In this document: in pieces, positions 1 through 8,200 of the stretch
Numbering within the stretch: position 1 is the first letter of the stretch
Layout: every line of letters starts with the position of its first letter
Origin: a candidate division KSB1 bacterium
GTDB taxonomy: Bacteria; Zhuqueibacterota; Zhuqueibacteria; Zhuqueibacterales; Zhuqueibacteraceae
Assembly: GCA_034506255.1 (NCBI GenBank)
Contig: JAPDPX010000002.1
Coordinates: 506,971-570,970, forward strand
Length of the DNA: 64,000 nucleotides
Direction of reading: 5' to 3'
The notes under the pieces: model-generated
What the model was told of the DNA's origin: nothing
What the model saw: the letters and a program-made list of their open reading frames with translations, nothing else
Database searches by the model: none
Program-made: the position numbers and the translations under genes

Positions 1-237
1 CCCGGCGCCATTGACGACTTTCACGTAGTCGGGGTTGCCGGTGCTGACATCATCAGTGAGATAGTAGTTCGAGAGATCAATCGTACTGAAAGTTGGATTG
101 AAGATCTCGATGAACTCACCATCGGTGGGCGTGACCACGAACTCGGAGATGAGCAGGTGATCGCTTTGACCGAACGCCGGCACTGCCGGGCCCAGCCCAA
201 GGCAAACCAAAACGAGAATGCGTTGCAACCATCTCAT
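1..237 (-). CDS. Secreted protein with lamin-tail-like domain (N-terminal part, runs off the left edge)
   Basis: The minus-strand frame opens with an ATG at 237 behind a strong Shine-Dalgarno (AAGGAGGAGG) and is open to base 1, so only the first 79 residues are seen. Residues 1-24 form a classic signal peptide (MRWLQRI, then a hydrophobic core, then an AFGQ cleavage site). The mature part begins with HLLISEFVV and continues to GEFIEIFNP, the opening strands of lamin-tail (LTD) domains, which occur in many secreted or cell-surface proteins of environmental bacteria. The function and the rest of the architecture cannot be judged from this piece. The LTD assignment rests on the ISEF and EFIEIFNP pattern alone. 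Confidence 0.7.
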   Translation of the reverse strand, partial: MRWLQRILVLVCLGLGPAVPAFGQSDHLLISEFVVTPTDGEFIEIFNPTFSTIDLSNYYLTDDVSTGNPDYVKVVNGAG

Positions 238-752
238 GAACCTCCTCCTTCGCGTTGGTTAAGGTGTGCTGAGGGATTTTGACGAGATTGGGTGAGTTGG
301 GGAGACCGCGGCGGTGGTGAGGAAAAAGGGCCGAACAAGCTCTTTTGCACATCGGGCATGGTCCCCGTCCAGTTTTGCCGGGAAAACTGCTGTTGCCCCG
401 TCTGCGCCACGTTGCCGGTCAGTGCGATGAAGATCCGGAGCTTTTGTGTGAAGATTGGAGTGCAGGTGCGTGCGCGGCCGCAGTTCGCGAGCCTGCGGCC
501 GGTGGCAAAAGCAGGCGGAAAAGTAGGAGAATTCCCGAGAAAGTCAAGCTTGAAATTTCCCGCCGAGTGATGCTTTGCCGTGGGACTTCGCTCTCGCGGG
601 AGAATCCCCTTCTCACCGCGTTCCTTCTTCCACGCCACCACTCTCCCATGAAAAATTTTTCGCGGGATTTCGCCTTCGTGGGAGATTTTCGCCCGCCGCT
701 TTTTTTGAAAGGGACGAATGTGATGGCACAGGGCAACGCCTCAGGAAATCTT
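238..752. other. 515-bp stretch without a convincing gene
   Basis: The open frames here on both strands have no family resemblance and no good start signals. One perfect 8-bp inverted repeat is visible (475-482 with 494-501, CGGCCGCA and its complement, 11-nt loop); it has no T-run on either side, so it is not a convincing intrinsic terminator. The end near 238 must hold the leader and promoter of the minus-strand secreted-protein gene, but I see no strong -35/-10 pair. Confidence 0.5.
475..501. repeat. Inverted repeat (8-bp stem, 11-nt loop)
   Basis: CGGCCGCA at 475-482 is complementary to 494-501. It is GC-rich, lies in non-coding DNA downstream of the minus-strand oxidoreductase gene, and has no adjacent U-tract. 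It could be a transcript-end structure for that gene or have no function. Confidence 0.35.
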
Positions 753-1787
753 TCAGCCGGACACGGCCAGCACCACTTTGCCGAATTGTTCCCGTCGCGC
801 CAGCAGACGATGCCCCTCCGCGGCTTCGTGCAGCGGCAGCACGCGGTCGATCACCGGCCGCAGCATGCCGGCCTCGAACAGCTCGGTGAGATGCCGCATC
901 TCACCCTGCGAGCCCATGATGCTGCCGAAGAGGGTGAGGTTGCGCGAGAAGAGATAGCGCAGATCGGTCACCGCGCGATAGCCGCTGGTGGCGCCGCAGG
1001 TGACCACGCGGCCGCCGGGTGCCAGCACTTTGATGGAATCGTCCCAGGTCTTTTCGCCGACGTGTTCGAAGACGATGTCCACCCCGCGGCGTTTGGTGAT
1101 CTGGCGCGCGACTTCGCGGAAATTCTGTTCCTCATAATTGATCAAAAAATCCGCGCCCAGCGCCTGCGCCTTCTCCAGCTTGGCCGCGCTGCCCGCCGCG
1201 GCAATTACCCGCGCGCCGTGCAGCTTGGCGATCTGAATCGCGGCCACCCCCACGCCGCTGCCGGCGGCCAGCACCAGCACCCAGTCCGCCGGCTGCACCC
1301 GGCATTTGCTCACCAGCATGTGCCAGGCAGTGAGAAAGGTGAGCGGAAAAGCCGCGGCCTCATGAAAATTGAGAGTCGCAGGCTTGGGAATGATATTGAC
1401 GGCGGGCACGGCGATATATTCGGCATATCCACCGCTGCGATGTTCGCCGATCACCCCGTAGTGGAAGCAATAGTTGTCGCGCCCCGACAGGCAGGCTTTG
1501 CAATGGCCGCAGGAAACCCCCGGCGAAACGATGACCTCCGCGCCGGGTTGCACATGCGTCACGCCCGGCCCGACCTGCGCCACCACCCCCGAAATATCCG
1601 AGCCCAAAATGTGCGGCAGCGCCAGCTTCAAGCTGGGAAGGCCGCGCCGCACCCAGAGGTCCAGATGATTGAGCGCGCAGGCCTTGATCGCCACCAACAC
1701 CTGCCCCGGCCCGGCCTCGGGCGTGGGCAGTTCACCATATGTCAAAACCTCTTCAGTGCCGTGTTGGTTGAAGTAGACGCATTTCAT
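753..1787 (-). CDS. Zinc-type medium-chain dehydrogenase/reductase (quinone oxidoreductase-like)
   Basis: This 344-residue protein has the normal length for the medium-chain dehydrogenase/reductase family. The N-terminal GroES-like half carries the structural-zinc loop with cysteines at 93, 96, 99 and 107 (CGHCKAC then YC). The C-terminal half has a Rossmann glycine motif (AAGSGVGVAAIQIAK) for NAD(P)H binding. The segment ACALNHLDLWVRRGLP is typical of the subgroup usually labelled zinc-binding dehydrogenase or NADPH:quinone reductase. The classical catalytic-zinc GHE is replaced by GSD, so ordinary alcohol dehydrogenase activity is doubtful. It stands alone, with about 270 bp to the next minus-strand gene upstream. 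Substrate unknown. Confidence 0.85.
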   Translation of the reverse strand: MKCVYFNQHGTEEVLTYGELPTPEAGPGQVLVAIKACALNHLDLWVRRGLPSLKLALPHILGSDISGVVAQVGPGVTHVQPGAEVIVSPGVSCGHCKACLSGRDNYCFHYGVIGEHRSGGYAEYIAVPAVNIIPKPATLNFHEAAAFPLTFLTAWHMLVSKCRVQPADWVLVLAAGSGVGVAAIQIAKLHGARVIAAAGSAAKLEKAQALGADFLINYEEQNFREVARQITKRRGVDIVFEHVGEKTWDDSIKVLAPGGRVVTCGATSGYRAVTDLRYLFSRNLTLFGSIMGSQGEMRHLTELFEAGMLRPVIDRVLPLHEAAEGHRLLARREQFGKVVLAVSG

Positions 1788-1815
1788 CGCTCACCTCGGG
1801 TGAAAATTTGCCGGT

Positions 1816-1901
1816 TGTCGTTCGAGAATATTCCAGCCCCGGCTGAGCCGAAGTCTATGCAACTGTCGGTCGAGCGTGTTCCAGCCCGGGCTGGACCGGG
1901 G
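1816..1901. repeat. Two imperfect 38-bp direct repeats
   Basis: The blocks 1816-1853 and 1864-1901 align without gaps with 9 differences in 38 positions (shared core TTCCAGCCC, GGCTG, CCG) at a 48-bp period. They lie between two minus-strand genes, upstream of the oxidoreductase start at 1787. They may be a tandem duplication or an operator-like pair; nothing in the sequence decides. Confidence 0.45.
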
Positions 1902-1941
1902 TTTGTAAAGCTTTCCGCCTCGTGAAGCCCGCTGCAATTTG

Positions 1942-1964
1942 CTGCAACGGCCTGGCCGTTGCAG
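1942..1964. repeat. Perfect 10-bp hairpin, 3-nt loop
   Basis: Positions 1942-1951 (CTGCAACGGC) pair perfectly with 1955-1964. The hairpin follows the stop of the minus-strand amidohydrolase by about 100 bp. No T-run follows on the minus strand, so it may stabilise a transcript end rather than act as an intrinsic terminator. Confidence 0.4.
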
Positions 1965-2061
1965 GAACAATTCTCAAGCGCTGGCGGAGCCAACTGCCTC
2001 ACCGCGGCGTGGCGGAGCACACTGAGAAAGGCTTTTTGATCCAATCCGCCGGGTCGCCGGC

Positions 2062-2925
2062 TCAACCCCGCAGGGCACCGCAGGCGCACAGCAGACGCCG
2101 GGCATTCTCATAAAGAATCGCGTTTTTCATCTCGTCGCGCAGCGGCAGCTTGAGGAAATCGTCAACGTTCCTGCGCAAGTCCCACACGCCCGGGCTCGGC
2201 CAGTCCGTGCCCCACAGGGTTTTGCCGGCGATTTCCTCGAGGCGCGGCAAATAGTCCAGCAATTTTTTCGGAGGAATGCCGGAGATGTCGATGTGGACGT
2301 TTGGGTGGCGGCGCAGCAGGAAAAAGGTGGTTTCGGTGTGCAGCGGCCGGCCGGCGTGCGCGATGATGATTTTTAAATTGGGGAAATCCACCGCCACGTC
2401 GTCGATCGGCATGGTGTCGGCGAAGACATTGCGCGCGCCCGGAAAGATGCTGGTGCCGCCGTGAAACATCACCAGCATGCCCTCCTGTTCGGCGCGGCGG
2501 TAGAGAATCTCCTGCGCTGTGTTGCCGGCGCGATAAGCATTGGCGGCAAGTGCCTGATGCGGCGGATGCACTTTCAAACAGCGAATGCCCAATTTCAGCA
2601 AACGCGTCAGCTCGGCCTCGACATCCTCGCAGAAGCGCGGATGCACGCCGCCAAAAGCGATCAGGCGCTGCGGATTTTCCCTGCAATAGTTGGCGACGAA
2701 ATCATTCGTCGCCGCGGTGAAGCCCATGAGATCCGGGCTGGGATAATTGATGAGTCCGGCTCGTTCGATGCCGTTGGCGTCGAGAAACTCCAGAAAGGCG
2801 CGCGGCGATTGGATGAACTCTTCGATCGCGGCCATATCTTTGCGGCCGGCGGTCATCTTCTCGCGCACCCCGGGCTTGAGCTGTTCCCAGGGTTGAATGT
2901 GGACGTGGATGTCGATGATGGGCAT
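2062..2925 (-). CDS. Amidohydrolase-family metal-dependent hydrolase (TIM barrel)
   Basis: I place the start at the ATG at 2925, giving 287 residues that begin MPIIDIHVHIQPW. The HxH metal motif (His7, His9) then sits at the N-terminus, as in the amidohydrolase_2 group (PF04909: decarboxylases and hydrolases of the ACMSD/LigW type). A longer frame reaches 3009 but would overlap the reverse transcriptase gene and add an unrelated extension. Further barrel motifs follow in order: KVHPPHQ, MFHGGTSIF, IIAHAGRP and, near the end, GTDWPSPGVWD, which supplies the conserved Asp. No signal peptide, so cytosolic. The substrate cannot be inferred. It lies 50 bp downstream of the RT gene on the same strand and may be co-transcribed, without an obvious functional link. 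Confidence 0.8.
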   Translation of the reverse strand: MPIIDIHVHIQPWEQLKPGVREKMTAGRKDMAAIEEFIQSPRAFLEFLDANGIERAGLINYPSPDLMGFTAATNDFVANYCRENPQRLIAFGGVHPRFCEDVEAELTRLLKLGIRCLKVHPPHQALAANAYRAGNTAQEILYRRAEQEGMLVMFHGGTSIFPGARNVFADTMPIDDVAVDFPNLKIIIAHAGRPLHTETTFFLLRRHPNVHIDISGIPPKKLLDYLPRLEEIAGKTLWGTDWPSPGVWDLRRNVDDFLKLPLRDEMKNAILYENARRLLCACGALRG

Positions 2926-2974
2926 AAATGCAACAAAAAAAGATGAAAGAGAAAACACAAGAAAAAGAATATGG

Positions 2975-4048
2975 TTATGCCGGATACAAGGGCGAGCCGA
3001 ATTTTGCAAGTCTCGGCATGAGTGCGCGGCGCAGCGTCCAGGTGTTGGCCTGACCCGCGTGCCCCAGCCAGCTCATTAGGGATTGCCGAATCTCCGGCAG
3101 TGAGATTTTTTGCCGGGCATACTTCTTTTGAAACTGCCGCATGCGCCGGGCAAAGCGCCGCACGTTTTCCGGCACCAGCAAGCGATGCCTCGGAAAAACA
3201 ATTTGTCCCAAAAATCGCTGCCCGCAATTAACCGGGCGAATCTGGCATTTCTCCAAGTAGAGTTTCAACCGAAAATCATTGAGACAGGTCTGCAATCGCG
3301 GCAAAAGCGATTGCAGATAAACCGGCGAATCATCGAGCAAGACGGCGTCATCGACATAACGCAGATAAAACCGGCAGCGCAGTTGCTCTTTCACAAAATG
3401 GTCAAAGGGATTGAGATAAACATTGGCGAAAAACTGGCTGGTCAAGTTGCCGATGGGCAGGCCGCGCCGCCGCTCGAAGGGCGCGAACAGATCGTCGCCG
3501 GGGAAATACCAGTTGGTTTCCACTTGCGGGTTGCTGCCGTCGATGATTCTGTCAATGAGCCAAAGTGTTTCCGGGTCGGCAGTAACGTGACGGATTTCGC
3601 GTTTCAAAATTTCGTGATCGATGCTGGGAAAATATTGGCGCAGGTCGATTTTGAGGAGGTATTTCGCCTGCCGCATGAAATGTTGCAGCCGGCGAATGGC
3701 GGCGTGGGTGCCTTTGCCGACGCGATTGGCGTAGCTGTCAAAAATAAATTGGCGCTCGAACAGCGGGCCGATGACATTGATGAGCGCATGGTGCACGACG
3801 CGGTCGCGAAACGGCGCGGCGCTGATCAGACGTTTCTTCGGCTCGTAAATGAAAAAGGCGCGATATTCGCCGGGTTGATACGTTTGGGCTTGCAGCTCGC
3901 GCAAAAGCTGCAGCGCGTTGTGCTCGAGGTCGTGAAAAAACGCCAGCGCGTGCGGACGGAAACGCTTGCCGGCGGCGGCTTTTTTTGCCGCCAGCAATAA
4001 ATTCTCAAACGAGCAGATTTTGGCGTAGAGGTTTTTGTGGGTTTTCAT
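2975..4048 (-). CDS. DGR reverse transcriptase
   Basis: The ATG at 4048 gives 357 residues starting MKTHKNLY; a GGAG Shine-Dalgarno lies 7-8 bases upstream, inside a palindromic repeat. Upstream in-frame codons run through that repeat and are less likely. Polymerase motifs occur in order: KKRLISAAPFRDRVVHHAL (71-89), motif A KIDLRQYFPSI with Asp135, motif B GLPIGNLTSQFFANVYLN (196-213), motif C YVDD (231-234), and FLGQIV (279-284). The SQ ending of motif B, in place of the QGxxxSP of group II introns, is the hallmark of DGR RTs. There is no maturase or endonuclease domain. The protein should synthesise error-prone cDNA from the TR RNA, working with the Avd-like protein encoded upstream. Confidence 0.95.
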   Translation of the reverse strand: MKTHKNLYAKICSFENLLLAAKKAAAGKRFRPHALAFFHDLEHNALQLLRELQAQTYQPGEYRAFFIYEPKKRLISAAPFRDRVVHHALINVIGPLFERQFIFDSYANRVGKGTHAAIRRLQHFMRQAKYLLKIDLRQYFPSIDHEILKREIRHVTADPETLWLIDRIIDGSNPQVETNWYFPGDDLFAPFERRRGLPIGNLTSQFFANVYLNPFDHFVKEQLRCRFYLRYVDDAVLLDDSPVYLQSLLPRLQTCLNDFRLKLYLEKCQIRPVNCGQRFLGQIVFPRHRLLVPENVRRFARRMRQFQKKYARQKISLPEIRQSLMSWLGHAGQANTWTLRRALMPRLAKFGSPLYPA

Positions 4049-4052
4049 GGAT

Positions 4053-4236
4053 AACTCCGATAGGAGTGAAATGTTTATAGAAACAGTGTTCCGGATTTGG
4101 GAACTCCGTAGGAGTGGCATGTTTTCTTGCTAAATGATCAAGGCGTGGTTTCAACGCAATGCGAAATGTCACTCCTACGGAGTTTAAGAGCTTTTGAAAT
4201 TCAAATGTCTATAAACATGTCAACCCCACGGGTTTT
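4053..4236. repeat. Cluster of four related palindromic repeats upstream of the RT start
   Basis: The unit contains an internal palindrome, ACTCC-GTA-GGAGT, followed by a tail like RCATGTTTATAGA. Copies lie at 4053-4084 and 4102-4124 in plus orientation and at 4163-4183 and 4204-4236 inverted; the last is diverged in the core (ACCCCACGGGTT). The second and third copies can pair over about 19 bp. Such short palindromic units dispersed between genes resemble REP/MITE-like repeats. The copy nearest the RT provides the GGAG Shine-Dalgarno of that gene. Confidence 0.6.
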
Positions 4237-4444
4237 ACGGCTTGTGCTCATTTTGGACGCGGCGGCGCTTTCGAGCCCGAAAGCCTACTCACGCCGCCAG
4301 GCCCGCACCGACCGCGCCGGTTGAGAGGCCGGGACGACCGGGCTTTGTTTGTGTGCCGCACGCTCACTTTTCATGCGGCCCAGCCGGAGGGAACCTTGTC
4401 ATGTTCAGTCGTCCATCTCCGAGTCCGTGAACGCGGAGCATTGG

Positions 4445-4461
4445 CCGGCTAAACTCGCCGG
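4445..4461 (-). other. Short hairpin just downstream of TR in the RNA
   Basis: CCGGC (4445-4449) pairs with GCCGG (4457-4461) around a 7-nt loop, 13 nt beyond the 3' end of TR on the minus strand. It may form part of the RNA structure recognised by RT and Avd. The stem is short, so this is a weak call. Confidence 0.3.
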
Positions 4462-4473
4462 TTTGGTTTGAGC

Positions 4474-4560
4474 ATGATTCGCCGACCACGCACACCCGGA
4501 AACCGTTGTTGTGGTTCCTGTTGTCGGGATTGTTGTTGTTGCGCCCCGACCCGCGAAGGT
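4474..4560 (-). repeat. DGR template repeat (TR)
   Basis: This 87-bp segment aligns without gaps to 5279-5365 at a constant offset of 805 bp; similarity stops abruptly at both ends. On the minus strand it reads in the VR frame as LRGSGR, then NNNNPDNRNHNN, then GFRVCVVGES, with the variable positions encoded mainly by AAC and AAT. It holds 23 adenines; 14 are replaced in VR and 9 are unchanged, while all 64 other bases are identical. Because the adenines sit in AAY, GAY, CAC, AGG, GAA or TCA codons, no single or combined adenine change in this frame can create a stop. TR lies 426 bp upstream of the RT start. Confidence 0.96.
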
Positions 4561-4802
4561 CGTTTCGGCTCCACCCCGTTTGCAACAAAAAGCAAACAGC
4601 AAACAGAAAAAAAGCAAAAAATTGATCGCTGAAATGCCGCAATAAGAATGTCATTCAGGAGGAATCCTGTTTGTAACCCGCACCGTGCTGATGACGAACA
4701 AGTTTCCTACGCGATGACATTTCTCTCCACCCGTAACTTGAGATGATACGCAGGCATCCTTTTTGAATTGAGCATGGTGCTGGAACTGAAAAATTCTTAT
4801 GG

Positions 4803-5171
4803 TTACTCTTCCGGACGTCCAGCGCCTGAAGGCGCCACTACGAACTTCTTCATCAGCCCGCCCAACATGCGGCCGATTTCATCCAAGCCTTGCGCGGCAA
4901 ATTCGTAGGAACCGGTGGTGATCAATTTCATGGAATGGCTTAGACGCACTAACAGCCGCAAAAAGAACAAATGCTCATCGGCTTTTTGCAGCAGCGGCAA
5001 TTTTTGTTTGCGATAGCTGGCCAGCGACACCAACTCCAAAAAGTCCAAAAACTGATTTTCAATACGCACCGCCATGGAAAACCGGCGGCTTTTGGGAAAT
5101 TTCTCGGTGTGGTTGAACAGCCATTGGCACAGATCGTAGCTTTTTTGCACGAGTTTCAATTCTTCTGCCAT
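4803..5171 (-). CDS. avd: DGR accessory variability determinant (Avd-like four-helix bundle)
   Basis: This 122-residue protein starts at an ATG with a perfect AAGGAGG seven bases upstream. Its composition is helical, with segments such as LKLVQKSYDLCQWLF, AVRIENQFLDFLELV, DEHLFFLRLLVRLSHSM and LDEIGRMLGGLMKKF, matching the four-helix-bundle family (23S rRNA intervening-sequence protein fold) that includes Bordetella phage Avd. Avd is a basic pentameric protein that binds RT and the template RNA. Its place between VR and TR is the usual one for avd. The family call is firm; the Avd role comes from that position. Confidence 0.88.
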   Translation of the reverse strand: MAEELKLVQKSYDLCQWLFNHTEKFPKSRRFSMAVRIENQFLDFLELVSLASYRKQKLPLLQKADEHLFFLRLLVRLSHSMKLITTGSYEFAAQGLDEIGRMLGGLMKKFVVAPSGAGRPEE

Positions 5172-5204
5172 AGTCAGCCTCCTTAAGTTTCAAAAAAATT
5201 TTCG

Positions 5205-5233
5205 AGGCAAAAACCGCAAAGCGGTTTTTGCCT
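5205..5233 (-). other. Perfect 13-bp hairpin downstream of VR (DGR cruciform or terminator)
   Basis: Positions 5205-5217 pair perfectly with 5221-5233 around a 3-nt loop; the core is GGCAAAAACCGC and its complement. It starts 35 bp after the target stop codon and 46 bp after VR. DGRs often need a hairpin or cruciform 3' of VR for target recognition. On the minus strand it is followed 11 nt later by a run of seven Ts, so it could also be an intrinsic terminator for the target gene ahead of avd. Both roles are possible. Confidence 0.6.
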
Positions 5234-5267
5234 TTTCAGGGGTTCAGTTGGTCAGGTATTCAGGATT

Positions 5268-8200
5268 TCAAAAGCTTGATGACTCGCCGACCACGCACAC
5301 CCGGAAACCGAGGCCGCGGTCCCAGTGGACGGGATTGATGAGGTAGCGCCCCGACCCGCGAAGGTGATCAAGGTCAGTCGTATAATAAGCGCCGCCACGC
5401 AAAGCCCGCCAATCATACGGTCCAACTTTACGCCAATTCTTCAACAAGTCGCGATCTTCCCCCAAAACAAAATCCGGCTTGTCCCATCCATTCAAGCACC
5501 ACTCCCACACATTGCCGGCCATGTCCATGAGGCCTTCCGGGGTAGCACCGGCAGGATAAGAGCCTACCGGTGTGGTGTGGCCAATTTTTTCGCCGTAATT
5601 GGCGCGCGTCTCATCCGGTTTCTCATTTCCCCAGGGATAAATACGCTTGCCGCCGGTCGCCGCCCATTCCCATTCAATCTCCGTTGGTAAACGAAACACC
5701 AAACTTTCTTTTTGCTTTTTGCTGTTTGCTTTTTGCTGTTCCGTCAGCCAGTCACAGTAGGCCATCGCCGCGTACCACTTTATGGCCGTCACCGGCTGAT
5801 CGTCGCCGAGAAAGCGTTTGTTAGTTTCCCTACTCTCATACTCTTCACGTTCTTCCTTAGACAACGATTCAAGGAAAAGGCGGTAGCGCTTGTTGGTCAC
5901 CGGGAATTTGGCAAAATACAAATCCGGCACTTTCACTTTCTTCTTGGTGGTAGAGAAGGTGTACTCACCGCCGCGGATGAGAATATATTCGGCGTTGTCT
6001 TCAAGGGGATTGAAGAAGCGGTCAGTTCGCGGGGTGATAACTGCCGGCGGCTTTTCCGACCATTCGATCAGAATCGCCTCGGCCAATTGGCGCAGGCGCG
6101 GCTCTTTGTCATCGTGCACGAATTTGACCAGCTCTTTGGCGGCATCGGAGCGCAACAGGCGCACACCCTGCAGGGCGTTGTAGCGTTTCTGCCAGCTCAA
6201 GCGCTTGTCGCGCAAGACTTTTTCAAACGGCGCCAGCGGCTTGACCGCGGCTTCCTGCAGCATTTGCAAATACAGCGGCGAGGTGGAGCCGTCGTTCTTT
6301 TCGTGCTTGAGAAAATTCTCCAAAAACGCCGGAAAGATCGTCGGGCTGGTGAGGCCGGCGGAGAACAAAACGGTTTCGCGCCACCAATCGTCGCCGAAAT
6401 TTTCCACCAGCACATTCGCCGCGTTTTGGTTGGCAATCTCAATCGCCGCCAGAAACTCACGAAAGGATTTGTGTTGGAAAGTGTAGGTCTCGGCGCCGGA
6501 GCCCACCAACACGCCGGCGCGGTCGCGGATGTTTTCGAGAAATTCAGCGGGCGGGGTGCCGGGCCGCACTTCCTGCAGCTTGGCGGCGATTTGGGCTTCC
6601 ACGTTGGCGCGGGGCGTTTCGTCCTCGCCTTGCTGCTGCATCCACAGCGCCAGCGGCCGCAGCACCAGTTTGGCCTTGGCCGCGCTCAGCAGCGGCTCGA
6701 TTTTCTTGGTGAGATCGCGGTGCTCGAGCAGATAATCGATACTGCGGTTGTACAATTCGACGCGCTCGCTCGACAGGCTGCCCTGCTCTCTCCATATGAT
6801 GGCCATGATTTGCAGGAGCACCGGAATGCCGGCCATGTCGGCGAGGGAGCGGTTTTCTTCCTTGCTGAGAAATTCCATGATCGCTTGGGCGTGAACCGCG
6901 GCGTCATGCTCGATGTCCTGCAAGCGGGCCGGATCATTGAGCTCGGCGGTTTCCAGGCTTTCCAAACCGGCGGCGCGGAACCATTGCTGCAAAAACGTAG
7001 CCTGCTGCCCGGTGTTGAGATCGAGCACATCGGCGCGGGTGTGCGGCGTTTGCAGAGCCACGCCCTCGGCCTCGCGGTAGCCGGTGAAACGACAGGTGAC
7101 GACAAAGGTGGATTCACCATAGGCGGGTGCGGCTTTGTCGATCCATTCGCAAATCAGGCGCCGGGTGTTTAAATCGCTGACTTCGTCGAGGCCATCGAGC
7201 AGCACCAATGCGCCGGGCTGATGCAACCAGGCGTCGAAATTCTTTGCGGTAATATTTTGATTATGCGATTTGGCCCACTTTGCCAGCGCTTCGGTGAAGG
7301 GCTTGGCGGGATTGATTTGGCGCAGCGGCACCAATATCGGGATCAACGGCCGTTGTAGTTGAATCTTGCTGCGGGTATCGGCCTCGAGACAGCAGATGGC
7401 AAAATATTTGAGCAGGGTGGTTTTGCCGGAGCCGGGCCCGCCGAGGATGAGCAGAGATTTTTCCTTCTGCATCGCCCGCGCTAAAACTTGCGGCGGGGTA
7501 AGGGTGCGCTCCTCACGCTCTTCCGGGGCGGGCAAGCGCTTCTTTTCCATTTCGCGCCATTGTTCAGAAAAACGCAGGGAGACGAAAACATCCAGCAGGC
7601 GCACGTCGATGTTGGCGTGGGAGAGAAAGCCGAACAATTTGATCTTGCCGTGCTCGTTGCGGACGAAGTTGAGGTAATGCTGGGTGAGATCGTCCGCCGG
7701 CAATTCTGGCGGCGGCGGTGGTTGTTTTTTCTGCAAAACTTTTTCGCCGTACTCGAACAGCAGTTTGGTGAGATCGAAGCGCACGCGGCGTTCAAAATCG
7801 TCGGTGGTGGCGAAAGGCTGCACAAGCCCCTGATGCGCCCTGTTCGCCTCGAATTGCTCAAAAAAAGTTTTTACGCACTTGTATTGGTCGGGATCGAGCT
7901 GATTGAGATCGACCGGCGGACGGGTGCAACGATAAAACATGATGCGCGGGCGACCATTCTTTTTCCACGAATCATAGGCAAGATTGAATTCTTCCTCGGT
8001 GCCGGAATCGTACGCTCTGCCGGTTTGCGGATCGCTGCCGCCGGTTGGGCTGCCGAAACGCAGCCATAGGATGCCGATGAAGATGTCCCACGATTTGACT
8101 TTCAATTCGTCGAGGATCACTTGTTGGGACCGGCCCATACCGGGCGTCACTTCGCGCCAGTCCAGGACTTTGAGCGTCACGCCCAATTGGTCAGCGACAT

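Larger units (their letters stand above)
4049..4802 (-). ncRNA. Probable DGR template RNA region between avd and the RT gene
   Basis: No protein gene fits these 754 bp. They contain TR (4474-4560), a short hairpin just 3' of it, an A-rich tract on the plus strand at 4587-4620, and a cluster of palindromic repeats at 4053-4236. In characterised DGRs the RNA primed for cDNA synthesis spans the end of avd, TR and the spacer up to the RT gene; by analogy this stretch should be that RNA. The ends of the RNA cannot be seen. A reading frame passes through TR in the same frame as VR, but it lacks a convincing start and reflects the shared sequence. Confidence 0.5.

Noticed and set aside
345..1925. 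526-codon plus-strand frame over the oxidoreductase
   Set aside because: Antisense to a clear MDR-family gene; no domain is recognised.
2975..4048. Group II intron or retron reverse transcriptase
   Set aside because: No maturase or endonuclease domain, no intron RNA ends and no msr/msd structure; the SQ ending of motif B plus TR/VR identify a DGR.
4364..4654. Possible small protein that includes TR (reads GFRVCVVGES)
   Set aside because: The likeness to the target protein arises because TR and VR are copies; the frame has no good start and TR acts as a template.
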